A stretch of 64,000 nucleotides of DNA from positions 26,452,572 through 26,516,571 of the forward strand of contig NC_054708.1 of NCBI RefSeq assembly GCF_016097555.1, written 5' to 3'. Position numbers and translations under genes: made by a program. The notes beneath the pieces are model-generated. The model had not been told where the DNA came from. It saw nothing but the letters and a program-made list of their open reading frames with translations, and made no database searches. Of this stretch, positions 53,056 to 63,746 are shown piece after piece. Position 1 is the stretch's first letter. Each line of letters starts with the position of its first letter. Origin of the DNA: Gigantopelta aegis (lineage: Eukaryota; Mollusca; Gastropoda; Neomphalida; Peltospiridae).

Positions 53056-53084
53056 GAAACGAAATGAAATTTTCGTGTTTATAT

Positions 53085-53120
53085 CCACGCTTTACCACTG
53101 GGCTACGTCCCGCCCCCTTT
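53085..53120 (-). mobile_element. SINE-A head fragment
   Basis: GCTTTACCACTGGGCTACG and TCCCGCCCCC only. Confidence 0.6.
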
Positions 53121-53217
53121 TATAATATGCACTTTCCCCACAGACAGAACGCAAATACTACGGCCAATCGGAAACTTGGTCTATTGAGGGGGATCGATCC
53201 TACGACCACAGCACATC

Positions 53218-53513
53218 AGGGATTTAGCTTAGTCGGTTGAGTGTTCCTTTCAGGTGCTTGCGTTGTTGGATCGAACCACCTCAATGGATCCATTTATTTT
53301 TTGTTCCACAGTGCACCACAATTGGTCAAAGGCCGTTATATGTGCTTTCCTGTCTGTGGGAAAGTGCATATAAAAGATCCCGTTCTGCATTAAGAAAAAT
53401 GTAGCGGGTTTCCTCTGGTGACTACGAGTCAGAAATACCAAATGTTTGACATCCAATAGCCGATGATCAATTAATCAATGTGCTCCAGTGGTGTCGTTAA
53501 ACAAAACAAACGT
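53218..53513 (+). mobile_element. SINE-A, tail type b, diverged head
   Basis: The 5' part (TTTAGCTTAGTCGGTTGAGTG) has a different tRNA-like A-box; the body contains GGTGACTACGAGTCAGAAATACC, shared with 40374-40683, and a normal tail. Confidence 0.75.
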
Positions 53514-53519
53514 TTATAT

Positions 53520-54290
53520 CCGCAATGCTATGATTTATCATCAGGGAAAAAGTGCCCGATTAGTTGGGGGAGGGGGAGGGGGAGTGGTTTGTTGTTGTTG
53601 CTTTTGACACACTGCCCCATGATAAAGTCAGGGTAGTAGCAATATTGCGGGGATGGGGAAGGGCATATAAATTGTTCGTACTTAAGGCCCAAAACATTTG
53701 GCCTGTTGTTTGTTCTACATGTACTATATAAAAAAAAAAGATAAAAAAAAGATGTGCATGTACCCATCACCCCACTACACCCCCTTTACCTATCGTTCAA
53801 ATGGGCCTGATAATTAATGTAAATTAGTATTGGTTTGGTCCTTTACCCACCGTGAGGAGAAAAAAAAAAACGTGCATCTTGAATCTTGAATAATACACTT
53901 GAAACAGCTGCCATAGTAGCCGTACTGGGAAAAGCTTGTAGCACTGACCTAAAAATGCGGGAAGTGTTTTCCAACGAAGACCAGAATAGAATCGCCGTGA
54001 GATATGTTCGGGGAATTCCAGTAATACGTCACAATCAGCCAATGAGGTCGCGGGTTTTGAGAACGCGTTCGTATTCAGAACTTTCCCCATATGTCATACT
54101 GTATTTGTGGAGTAAATAAAAAATGGGGAAATACGCACAGTGATTACACATTAAGTACTTTATTCTGATATCTTGTTAATAAAAACATAAATTATTCACA
54201 GGTCATAAAAAAGACGGAACTCGGAACTATGTTTATGTGGAGGTAAGTGCATTAAGCTCTTGGGGGTGGGGGTGGGGGTGGCGGATGCCG
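53520..54290. other. Intergenic DNA, nothing recognised
   Basis: A 77-codon open frame at 53886-54119 has no recognised similarity. No repeat ends seen. Confidence 0.35.
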
Positions 54291-54295
54291 TCCTG

Positions 54296-54492
54296 ACGTA
54301 CCCAAGCGCGCGCGCACACACACACACACACACCACACCACACACACCTATACATATACATACACACACGCACGCGCGCACACATACACATCTACGCCTA
54401 CACACTCACACAGCACGCACGCACGCACACATACACACACACACCTCTCCACACTCAAGGAACACGACCATCCCTATGACGTTTGTTCGTCC

Positions 54493-54572
<80 letters not shown>

Positions 54573-54750
54573 AAAACGATATCTGAAGTGTGTGTGTGCG
54601 TGTGTGTATGTGTGTGTGTGCGTGTTTGTGTTTATATATGTGTGTATTATGTGTCTTTGTGCGCGTGTTTGTGTCTGTGTATGTGTGTTTGTGTATGTAT
54701 GTACGTATGTATGTGTACGTGCGTGCGTGTAAGTGTGTGTGATAGGTGTG
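54296..54750. repeat. Compound microsatellite: (AC)n, (CT)n, (GT)n
   Basis: CA-rich repeat at 54310-54450, CT at 54497-54569 and GT-rich repeat at 54588-54745. The CA and GT arms are potential pairing partners around the CT core. Long open frames here are artefacts. Confidence 0.9.
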
Positions 54751-55511
54751 ATGGGCGTCAAGAAAATGCCAGTGACGGGGGGGGGGGGGACAGTACAATA
54801 TTGATGTATGTGCCCGTGTGAGGTTTTAATAATTATATTTGTGTGTTTTCGGCATAACTGTACGAGTCGGGGAATCTGAGTGTTTAACAGTACACCATGA
54901 TTGGAGATTGCAGCCAACATACATCAAGATACTTTAATACCCTGGCTAAATGCATGGCTAAATGTTGAAACTACACACGACACTGCAGCTCATATATATA
55001 ATTATTTACAATAACTCGGCAGGTTGTGTTTATTTGTTTGTTTGGTTGGTTGGTTGGTTTTCTTGTGTGTGTGTGGGTTTTTTTATTATTATTATTTCCT
55101 TGTGTCGCGCCATTCTTTGATTTCGGTGCGCCATTCTTAGTTTACAATTTAGGTCACATTCAAACGCATGTTAAGGGAAACAGACAACGTCTGACGGTGT
55201 GCTACAATAAATAATGGATGGCGATTGCCGACTGAATGAATGAATGAATAAATGTTTAACGACATCCCAGCACTAATAATACATAGACTAAATTGGGTGT
55301 CAAACAAAAGTACAAACATAAATGAATATGACCCAGGGACGGTCGAATTCCGAGGTGAAAGAGATAACATGAACGTGTAGTGCGTGCAGAAAGTTGAAAA
55401 ATATACTAGTACTAGTTAATCTGAAGTTGCCTTTTGCATCATGTTGCGAAACTTTCTTTTGTTTTTTACCTTTCAACGGCAGAGTTAGGTCTTCCGATAA
55501 GCAGATGGCGA

Positions 55512-55769
55512 CAGTGGCGTAGCCGGGGGGGGGGGGGGGGGGGCATTAGGGGTGATCAGTGGGCGGGGACATTTGTAAGTAGGACCATTACACTTTAAAT
55601 CAGCTTTGTTTATTGTTTGGAGAACATTGTACCTTTCCGCTTATTAATAACATTAAAAAGGTTCCTGTCATATCCCACTACTCGATATCATTGTTTGCTT
55701 GGATGTCAGGTGTCTCTCCCCCCCCCCCCCCCCCCCCCCCCTTACAACAAAATCCTGCCTACTCCACTG
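55512..55769. mobile_element. hAT-like MITE with poly(G)/poly(C) sub-termini
   Basis: The left end is CAGTGGCGTAGCC plus about 18 G. The right end is about 25 C plus TTACAACAAAATCCTGCC and TACTCCACTG, so the outermost bases CAGTGG.GTAG are inverted repeats. The flanking 8-mers GATGGCGA and GTTGGCGG match at six of eight positions, compatible with an old 8-bp hAT duplication. Confidence 0.65.
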
Positions 55770-56868
55770 GTTGGCGGTAGGTGTTTTATTTTGAATTCGA
55801 CTAGTAAAATATATTTTCAGTTTTCTCCTGATTATGTCAGAAATGATCAATAACATAATTTTATAGGCCTACTGGTGAAATGACGAGAAAATATTTCTGG
55901 TTTTCATACTTTTATTATAAGTGGATATAGTAATGGTCGAAAAAGACTGACACAATTTTAAAACGATATCTGGAGGGGGTTGGCACAATCTCTAGTAAGC
56001 ACGGTGGAAGCAAGTAGACATTGGGAGTGGGGATGACAGATCAGTTTCAAGAAGGTTCCGGGGATTTACTACCATTTTCTTAAAATTCAGAATTATTGGG
56101 GGGGGGGGCTAGAGCCCTCCAGCCCCCCTCCCTGTTCCGCCGTGTCTATCTAGTGAGAGAGTCACAGCCTCTAATGGGGGGGGGGGGGAGAGGGTGGCAC
56201 AAGTCATATCTTTACCTTTATCTTGTACTCCCCACCCATACCTCCCGCAAGCTGATGGCATCTTTTTCAGGCGCCTATAAGAATAAGACTCTTGTTAAAT
56301 CTTCCCCACTTTAGCTGTATCTGCAGCAAGCAGGATGAATGTGGATGTGTGCAGCGATTATAAAGAAAAACAAACAGTGTCGTGACTGGGCCCGCATGGT
56401 GTCGGCCGAGCCGCTTACTGTGCAAATTTACAGACCTTTGTTTGAGCATGTGACGACTTGCAAAGACTGAGTCACGCGCCTCGTTCCCGGACCGCGCGGG
56501 ATGCCGCGTGACGTATTCCGCTGAGACGACAGGCAGGAACAGTAAACCGGATTGATCACGTTTTGTGTCAGGTTTGTTCGGATTTCATGTAACCGTCAAC
56601 AAGGTCATAGGTTTTACAATTGGAGTTTTTTGTGTGTTTTTTTTTGTGTTTTTTTTAACAACAAAAATAAACACACAGAAGCAAACTCGATAGAAGTGTG
56701 TGTGTAGGGTGGGTGGGGTGGGGGTGGGTGGGTGTTAAAAAGAAACAAACGAAATAGCTTCTAAGAAATGAGAGACTTTAAATCCCTCTTGATGAATGGT
56801 GTAAGAAGATAAGACAGTTTTGTTTGGATAATCCGGTCTAAATGGTTAAACAATAAAATAAACTAGTG
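55770..56868. other. Intergenic DNA with G runs
   Basis: G tracts at about 56098-56108 and 56176-56188 and a GGGTGGGTGG stretch at 56707-56733. No gene recognised. The tract at 56455-56545 is GC-rich without a coding signal. Confidence 0.35.
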
Positions 56869-56869
56869 A

Positions 56870-57126
56870 TTGCACGGCCATCGGATATAAGGCTGGTAGG
56901 TACATGTTTCGCTGCCCTGCACCGGCTCTCACACAGAGCCGAGTTTTAACGACTCGAAGGGTAGGTGTAAGACCACTACGCCCTCTTCTCTCTCACTAAC
57001 CACTAACAACTAACAACTAACCCATTGTCCTGGACAGACAGCCCAGATAGCTGAGATGTGTACCCAGAACAGCGTGTTTGAACCTTAATTGAATATATAA
57101 GCACGAAAATAAGTAGAAATGAAATT
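56870..57126 (+). mobile_element. SINE-B, 5'-truncated
   Basis: From GCACGGCCATCGGATATAAGG to AAGCACGAAAATAAGTAG. Confidence 0.8.
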
Positions 57127-57443
57127 TAACGACTTGATGTCTATCGTAATCCACAACTTAGTCCAGTTCCAGCATCCTGCTTCTCCGACTCCAATCTTGT
57201 CTCGTGGAAAACTAATACAAGGTGAATTCCCCCAAAACCGGACACCCTATGGACCAAATAAAAAGTCCGGTATTAAAAAGTATTTTTAGGGAATTCCGGT
57301 TTACCGAGGGTCCGGTTTTGAGAGGTTTCACTGTATTTACGATATTTTACTGCTGGACTGTATGTAATTGTTCCAGCAGTTTAGACTGAGTAATTGAAAA
57401 GTTATATCTATATATAAGTTATATATATCGAAAAGTTTGTTAA

Positions 57444-57997
57444 AGTTTGTTTTTGTTTAACGACACCACTAGAGCACATTGATTTATTAATCGTCGGCTA
57501 TTGGATGTCAGACATTGGTAGTTATGGCATTTAGTCTAAGAGAGAGAACCTGCTACATCTTTTTATTAGTAGCCGGGGGGGGGGGGGGGGAGGGGGGCAT
57601 GCCCCCCCCCCCCCAATCCTGGGAAATTAGGGGTGATCAGTGGCGGGGACATTGTAAGTAGGACGATTACACTTTAAATCAGCTTTGTTTATTGTTTGGA
57701 GAACATTGTACCTTTCCACTTATTAATAACATTAAAAAGGTTCCTGTGTCATATCCCACTACTCGATATCATTATTTGCTTGGATGCCAGGTGCCTCCCT
57801 CCCCCTCCCCCTCCCCTTCCCCCCCCCCTTAGCAACAAGGGATCTTTTATATGCACCATCCCACATAAAGGATAGTACATACCACGGCCTTTGTTGTGGA
57901 GCACTGGTTGGAACGAGAAATAGCCCGACGGGGATCGATACTAGACCGACCGTGCATCAAGCGAACGCTTTACCACTGGACTACGTCCCGCCCCATA
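57444..57997 (-). mobile_element. SINE-A, tail b, minus orientation, split by a poly(G) MITE
   Basis: The tail side runs to TTATTAGTAGC (about 57573) and resumes at TTAGCAACAAGGGATC (about 57830), ending at the GGACTACGTCCCGCCCC head. Confidence 0.85.
57574..57829. mobile_element. Poly(G) MITE, second copy
   Basis: The interior (GGGGTGATCAGTGG to TTGCTTGGATGCCAGGTG) is nearly identical to 55546-55713. It is bounded by a G run on the left and a C run on the right and inserted in a SINE with the diverged duplication TTAGTAGC/TTAGCAAC. The outer CAGTGGCGTAG termini are not visible here. Confidence 0.7.
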
Positions 57998-58177
57998 TTA
58001 TGTGAAAATCAATACCTACCGTTATACTGTGCATACTGTATATAGACATGTATTTATTATGTATGTTGGTGAGTTGTAAACAAATATACTTGGGACACTT
58101 GAACTTGGCTCTCGTGATATTAGTGGTGGCACGAGGAAGTACGAAGTATTCTCAAGAACTGTCGATATCAGTGATAT

Positions 58178-58297
58178 TTTTCATTGACAATGTTTCTAGA
58201 TCATTCGGTGATAATATCACCGATTGATCTAGAAACATGTTTCTAGATCATTCGGTGATATTATCACCGATTGATCTAGAAACATTGTCAATGAAAA
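58178..58297. repeat. 120-bp near-perfect palindrome made of two hairpins
   Basis: The symmetry centre is at AAACATGTTT (58233-58242). Each half is itself a hairpin: TTTCTAGATCATTCGGTGAT folds on ATCACCGATTGATCTAGAAA, with a 2-base turn and one mismatch. Only about two mismatches occur across the whole palindrome. No ORF or TIR element explains it. Confidence 0.9.
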
Positions 58298-58299
58298 TT

Positions 58300-58745
58300 T
58301 CCCCCAAAAAACAACCTAACACAAAACCCGGAGATCAGTAAACACAATTTATTCCAGGACAAACTTCACGCTTGTGCGCTCTATTTGATTGCGGATCTTT
58401 TTATCCAAGGTCAGGGTCAAGCGAAGAAGCGCCGCAGCCGATAATCCTGGTTCATAAGTTGCAGCAGACGACTACGGCCTGGAGAAATGAAGGTCAGCGT
58501 GTCTGAACACAATGAGGTGTTGAGAGTGTAATAATCCACCCCGACTGGGACAAATCCTCGGATTACATGGGAAGGTTTGACGGAGATTTATTACGTCAGT
58601 CGCCCTTGTTCGTGAAACATATGTCACTATCGGTCAGCCTGACCTATTTGTTGACCCCGGAAGAACGTGTCCAAATTAATGGGTGACGCAGTTTACAGGC
58701 AGTCCCGTAGTAATTTGTAATTTGTTTTCTCGGAGTCGGAGAAGT
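58300..58745. other. Intergenic DNA, nothing recognised
   Basis: Moderately GC-rich (for example 58400-58520) but no ORF with similarity. Confidence 0.35.
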
Positions 58746-58749
58746 TATA

Positions 58750-58800
58750 AAAGTTTGTTTTGCTAAACGACACCACTAGAGCACACCGATTAATCATCAC
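58750..58800 (-). mobile_element. SINE-A tail-b fragment
   Basis: AAGTTTGTTTTGCTAAACG through GATTAATCATCAC. Confidence 0.65.
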
Positions 58801-58867
58801 AGTATCGCGCTGGCGTAGGAAGCGGGGGAAGGGTAAGGGTGGCATATGTCCTCCCTCACTTTGTATA

Positions 58868-58892
58868 TATGTGTGTGTGTGTGTGTGCGCGC

Positions 58893-58923
<31 letters not shown>

Positions 58924-58926
58924 ACA
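58868..58926. repeat. (GT)n, poly(C), (CA)n
   Basis: GT repeat, C run and CA repeat in direct succession. Confidence 0.85.
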
Positions 58927-59013
58927 CTTCTGCCTAGACAGCCTAGATAGCTGAGGTGTGTGTCCAGGACAGGATTATTGAACTTTGATATAAGCAAGAA
59001 AATAAATGAAAAA
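58927..59013 (+). mobile_element. SINE-B 3' fragment
   Basis: GACAGCCTAGATAGCTGAGG to GATATAAGCAAGAAAATAAA. Confidence 0.7.
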
Positions 59014-59171
59014 CTAAGGAGTAAAGTGGATAAATAACATTATTTTTACCACACTTAAGCCCGTTGTTTAAATCTGCATTCCATACATGCCCGTATTTGG
59101 TACGCTTTTTATTTGGAGTGTGTTTAAACATTTGAATGGGATCGCGCGCACACTATACAAACATGCATGCA

Positions 59172-59218
59172 TGCACACACACACACACACACACGCACGC
59201 ACGCACGCACGCGCGCAT
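59172..59218 (+). repeat. (CA)n/(CG)-variant microsatellite
   Basis: CACACA run grading into CGCACGCA. Confidence 0.85.
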
Positions 59219-59345
59219 ACCTGATGTATACATACGCACACACGCAGTTGCACACCACTGAACCTATTTAATAATGAAAAAATAAAGAATAAAATGGAAG
59301 TCCATGGTTAATGTGCATTCATAGGTGTCGTAATGGTTAACAAAT

Positions 59346-59373
59346 AAACGTAACTAGGGTGTGTCCCTTTAAT
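59346..59373. mobile_element. Right end of a TTAA MITE (family I)
   Basis: AACTAGGGTGTGTCCCTTTAA is the family I terminus plus TTAA; the rest is missing. Confidence 0.55.
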
Positions 59374-59592
59374 AGTATTCGATAGGCCTGTAACTCAGTT
59401 ACTGAGCTGCCCTGGTACACCGGTACTCTCAATAAGAAATATGGGGGGGGGGGGGGGGGGGTGAGGAGGCGTGGTTAGTGCTATGCTATGGCTGAATTTA
59501 ACAACTTATACGACCTTAGGGTTGTTGTTTGAGGTACCATAGCATGTGTCTCGGTAAACCTGACTGTAAAGCATACCACTACTAATAATGAG

Positions 59593-59918
59593 GGCGGGAC
59601 GCAGCCCAGTGGTAAAGCGTTCGCTTGATGCGTGGTCGGTCTAGGATCGATCCCAGTCGGTGGACCTATTGGGCTATTTCTCGTTCCAGCCATTGCTCCA
59701 CAACTGGTGTAACAAAGGCCGTGGTGTGTACTACCATGTCTGTGGGATGGTGCATATAAAAGATCCCTTGCTGCTAATCGAAAAGAGCAGCCCATGAAGT
59801 GGCGACAGCGGGTTTCCTCTCTCAATATCTGTGTGGTTCTTAACCATATGTCCAACGCCATATAACCGTAAATAAAATGTGTTGAGAGCGTCGTTAAATA
59901 AAACATTTCCTTCCTTCC
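59593..59918 (+). mobile_element. SINE-A, tail type a, near-consensus with target-site duplication
   Basis: CTAATAATGA precedes the head and recurs after CATTTCCTTCCTTC. It is one of the least diverged copies in the window. Confidence 0.88.
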
Positions 59919-60151
59919 TAATAATGATGCCAGACCTCTGAGAATGGAATATATGCGTAAACCATTTATGGGTTACTCAAAAATAAATTCAGCTAACCCA
60001 TTTTCTTTTTGCGTAACCCGTTATGTCCATGTAAATAATATGCTAAATTTAATGCGCGAACGGAACATAGGTTAGGCTAAATCAGCTTTGCATGAACGAC
60101 GCGCGAACGAAACGATCGTTCTCGCAATTTTCAGAGGCCTGTGATTATACC

Positions 60152-60270
60152 AGGGGCCTACTTCACTAAACTGTCGCAAGTTTGCGATATCGCAGTGCAA
60201 TGCTAAAAGACTTGCAAAGAGGATACTTTGTTGTCTAGCAGAGCCTAAGAGAGGTTTGTGAATTAGGCAC
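60152..60270. mobile_element. Short MITE with GGGCCTAnTTCACTAAA termini
   Basis: GGGGCCTACTTCACTAAACTG at one end and GGTTTGTGAATTAGGC at the other are imperfect inverted repeats. A second copy in reverse orientation is at 62015-62128. Confidence 0.7.
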
Positions 60271-60778
60271 TGACCGTCAGTGTAAAGCTAGCTCGAGTAC
60301 TATTGACTGTATGAGAGCTAGACGGACATTAGGACAGTTGTTAGCCCTATTACAAAATTTAATGTCCAAATGTCCGTCTAGCTCTCTTATTGTCAGAGTA
60401 CTCAGGCTAGTGTAAAGCATATCGTAATAATTAAATTATTACGACGAAACAACTTCTGTTCAAGGATGTGGCTTTGTAACAAGGAAGTAGCGTTACGTGA
60501 CATGCCTCCCATTGTTTAATGTACCACACGTTACCGAGAAACAAACACATGATATTCAGATATAGACTGTTACTCGCAGCTGATCGCTACACTGTTTACT
60601 ATCATTGATAGCAACGGGCGTGTATGTCCAGGGCGAGAGGCGCGGTGTGCAACAAAATCGTTGTTATTGTGTAGATACGACACGTGGAATTAGTAAGTGC
60701 ATTGAACCGTCTTAACTTAGTTTGAAAAGTACTGGGGGGGGGGGGAGTCAGCAGAATTTCGACATAGTATATAAATAG

Positions 60779-61341
60779 ACAATCTGATTAAAATTAGCTC
60801 TACTGGTCTATCAGTAGATCTAACAGCATTGCGTGGACTCCCATGTCCAGGTGACATTCCATCTATAAATAACAATTTAAATATCGACCAATTATACTTC
60901 GCCTTTTATAGCGTTTAATCGGGAGCATACAAATTCTAAAAATATCGGGCGAGACTATTTATGCAATAGCCAACTTGTTGGTCTATTTCAACATTAAAAA
61001 ACAGGGGAAAGGTGCAGTAATAAACTCTGGATTGTATACTAGTATAAACAGATTTTATGGCTATACCATCACGGGGTTTTTTCGTCTTGAAAGGAATTTT
61101 ATATAAATTTTTATATTGAAATTAGTTTCCGGCATACTTAGTAATTCATCCGAATCATTTCGTATACCCTCGGCATAATCCTGAATATTTTCAAATTTCT
61201 TTTCAAATCACTGGCATGATTTTGCAAGTAAGGTTTTGATTGGCCGAATAAAAAGTCAACTGGACATGAGCTCCAACGGGGTGCTGTTAGATCCATAGGT
61301 AATAGTAATTAACCAGTGGAGCTAATTTTAATTAGATTGAT
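60779..61341. mobile_element. Palindrome-ended MITE (CAATCTGATTAAAATTAG family), long copy
   Basis: Starts CAATCTGATTAAAATTAGCTC and ends GAGCTAATTTTAATTAGATTG. Its first ~200 bases recur inverted at 62440-62620, and its last ~200 bases recur directly at 62640-62812 and inverted at 62170-62345. Confidence 0.65.
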
Positions 61342-61789
61342 AAATAGAACGCTTGAAATAGCTGCGTTAAAATGTTTGGTTTAAATGCGGATGGACAGCA
61401 TACCGCACTGTGCCATAAAATACTGCTTTTAAGATCACTTTTGATTTTGTCTCTTGTGTTTTATTTATCTGTCCTGTTAACGTGAACGTTTGTATCATAA
61501 GCTCACCATCCATACTTATGATTGTAGTATACTAGTTTCCTTCCCATACCAGCGGGGGATGAAAAACAGACTGGTTTTTCGCCCGACTCGTGCTTCGCAG
61601 GCTCGTAAAAACCGGTTGGAGGTGAGGAGAACGGGGGGTTTGTTTCACCCATCCACCCACTTGTGGACGAAAATATACGGGCCTCCTCTTCTGTCCCACT
61701 TTATATAAATAAAAATAAAACTATGGCTTATGCCCCACCCCCACCCACCACCCCCATTCAGATATCGTTATTACAGACCTGGCCTGGTG

Positions 61790-61998
61790 CTTATAAAGCT
61801 TTTTAGAGTCCAGACTCGAGACTCTAATAGAGTCTGAGACAGTAATGTCATGACAACGCCATACAAATTGTGTGCGTGTGACGTCATTAGAGACTGAGTC
61901 TGGACTCTAATAGAGTCTCAGACAGTAATGTCATGACAACGTCATACAAATTGTGTGCGTGTGACGTCATTAGAGATTGAGTCTGGACTCTAAAAGTT
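61790..61998. mobile_element. MITE with CCTGGCCTGGTGCTTATAAA ends and an internal duplication
   Basis: The left end CCTGGCCTGGTGCTTATAAA pairs with TTTTATAAGCACAAGGCCAGG at the right. Inside, a ~95-base block (GACTCTAATAGAGTCTNAGACAG to GTGACGTCATTAGAGA) is repeated twice in tandem and carries a TGACGTCA octamer in each copy. Confidence 0.75.
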
Positions 61999-62014
61999 TT
62001 ATAAGCACAAGGCC

Positions 62015-62128
62015 AGGGACCTATTTCACAAAGCTCTCTTAGGTTCTGCGAGACAACAAAGAATCCTCTTTTAGCATTACACTGCTATATCGCAAAGTTG
62101 CGAGAGTTTAGCGAATTAGGCCCCTGTT
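62015..62128. mobile_element. Short MITE, second copy, reverse orientation to 60152-60270
   Basis: ACCTATTTCACAAAGCTCTC to GAATTAGGCCCCTG; it shares CAAAGAATCCTCTTTTAGCAT with the first copy (read in reverse). Confidence 0.7.
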
Positions 62129-62169
62129 TCGTTCGTATTAAAACACGTTACAATTTGTACAGGTTTTTA

Positions 62170-62598
62170 AAATTGTAATCTAATTAAAATTAGCTCCACT
62201 ATTACATGTGGATCTAACAGCAGCCAGTTGGAGCTCATGTCCACTAATCAAAACCTTACTTGCAGAATCATGCCAGTGATTTAAAAATAAGTTGAAAACA
62301 TTCCGAATTATCCTGAGGGTATACGACATGTTTCGTGTGAATTACGAATGCCTTAAAACATGTTTTATTTTATAAAATAAATAATTTGTAATGTAAAATT
62401 GAAGACTGATAACCCATTTCGTGCGTATTGGTATGGTTCGCTATACTGTGGCCACTAAAATAGACTCGCCCAATATTTTTAGAATTTGTATGCTCCCAAA
62501 TAACGTTATAAAAGGCGAAGGTTGATTGGTCAATATTTAAATTATTATTTACAGACGAAATGTTACCTGGACATTGGAGACTACGCAGTGTTGTTAGC
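62170..62598. mobile_element. Palindrome-ended MITE family, inverted copy
   Basis: Begins with ATCTAATTAAAATTAGCTCC and contains, in reverse, the body of the 60779-61341 element, including TTTTTAGAATTTGTATGCTCCC and CGTTATAAAAGGCGAAGG. Confidence 0.65.
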
Positions 62599-62599
62599 A

Positions 62600-62812
62600 A
62601 TCTGATTAAAATTAGTTCTACTGGTCTAAATAAGGCATTCGTAATTCACACGAAACATGTCGTATACCCTCAGGATAATTCGGAATGTTTTCAAATTATT
62701 TTTAAATCACTGGCATGATTCTGCAAGTAAGGTTTTGATTGGTGCACATGAGCTCCAACTGGCTGCTGTTAGATCCACATGTAATAGTGGAGCTAATTTT
62801 AATTAGATTGTT
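62600..62812. mobile_element. Palindrome-ended MITE family, short complete copy
   Basis: CAATCTGATTAAAATTAGTTC to GAGCTAATTTTAATTAGATTG, 213 bp, abutting the preceding inverted copy. Confidence 0.7.
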
Positions 62813-62875
62813 AAAATTGTATACCTAGCATATATCAGGCGTGTTCGGGGAGGGAAAACGCTGGTAAGCAAAATG

Positions 62876-62950
62876 GACCTGGCCTGGTGCTTATAAATCT
62901 TAGAGTCTTGACTCGAGACCCTAACAGAGTCTGAGACACTGATGTCTTGT
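62876..62950. mobile_element. Partial CCTGGCCTGGTGCTTATAAA MITE
   Basis: Left end and first motif of the 61790-61998 family; the remainder is missing. Confidence 0.6.
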
Positions 62951-62994
62951 ACTCTGGTACTTACTTATTTCGAAACATAGTGGAAATAAAGAGA

Positions 62995-63055
62995 ATGACC
63001 TGCGACCTGTCGGGCAAGAGAGCTCTGTACCGCTGAGCTACACCCACCCACCCCA
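62995..63055 (-). mobile_element. tRNA-like SINE head fragment
   Basis: On the minus strand GTGTAGCTCAGCGGTACAG (A-box-like) is followed by CTTGCCCGACAGGTCGCAGG. It is too degenerate for a tRNA gene call. Confidence 0.4.
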
Positions 63056-63059
63056 CCCC

Positions 63060-63742
63060 ACCCTCCCCGATAGGTTGCATAACAAAACTGTATTTAAAAA
63101 TTCTATGATTCAGCATTGGAAATATCTTGACATTGGTGCTTATGTCAATATGTAATGTTATCATTTCCCCTGTGTTAAAGCAAATACAACAAACTAAGTT
63201 AGGTTTAAACTTGACCGATATCAAGGTGGGGGAAATGACGTCTACATTCTTGTCATAGCATGTGATATTCTATTTATAGAACAGGACTGTCTGGGTTCGC
63301 AGCTATTGCGGTTTCACACACTGGGGAAAGAAAAAACTAGAACTACGTAGTTGGCCAATCACGAGGTTTGTTGTAAGCGCTATGTTAGGGATATTACGCG
63401 TGGTAGTAACGGTACATTGTACGTTCAATCATCATTAAAATTATCTCGCTATTTCTGGTGTGTAGGTCTATGAATAGACTAGATTTGTTGAACTTGCATT
63501 GTATTCAGGGTATTGTACTCCAAAGTAAAAATAAAAATAAAATAATGATCATGCTTTCACAATGAACTATGTTTGATATAATATTTATTTTAATTTTAGC
63601 AGCTAGTAGGCGTCATTCAACAAATATAGGCCATTATAAAATAATTCCTAGATTTTTATCCGCCCCCAATTAAAAAAAAAAATCGGATGGAGATGTAATA
63701 TTTAATTTATAATACATAACGCTCGACAGAGTCAAGAATCGT
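63060..63742. other. Intergenic DNA, nothing recognised
   Basis: No ORF with similarity and no terminal repeats seen. Confidence 0.35.
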
Positions 63743-63746
63743 TTAA

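Noticed and set aside
53886-54119. 77-codon ORF as a small gene
   Set aside because: No recognisable family, no promoter or splice context; consistent with chance.
54260-54920. Thr-His and Val-Cys rich ORFs
   Set aside because: Produced by AC/GT/CT microsatellites.
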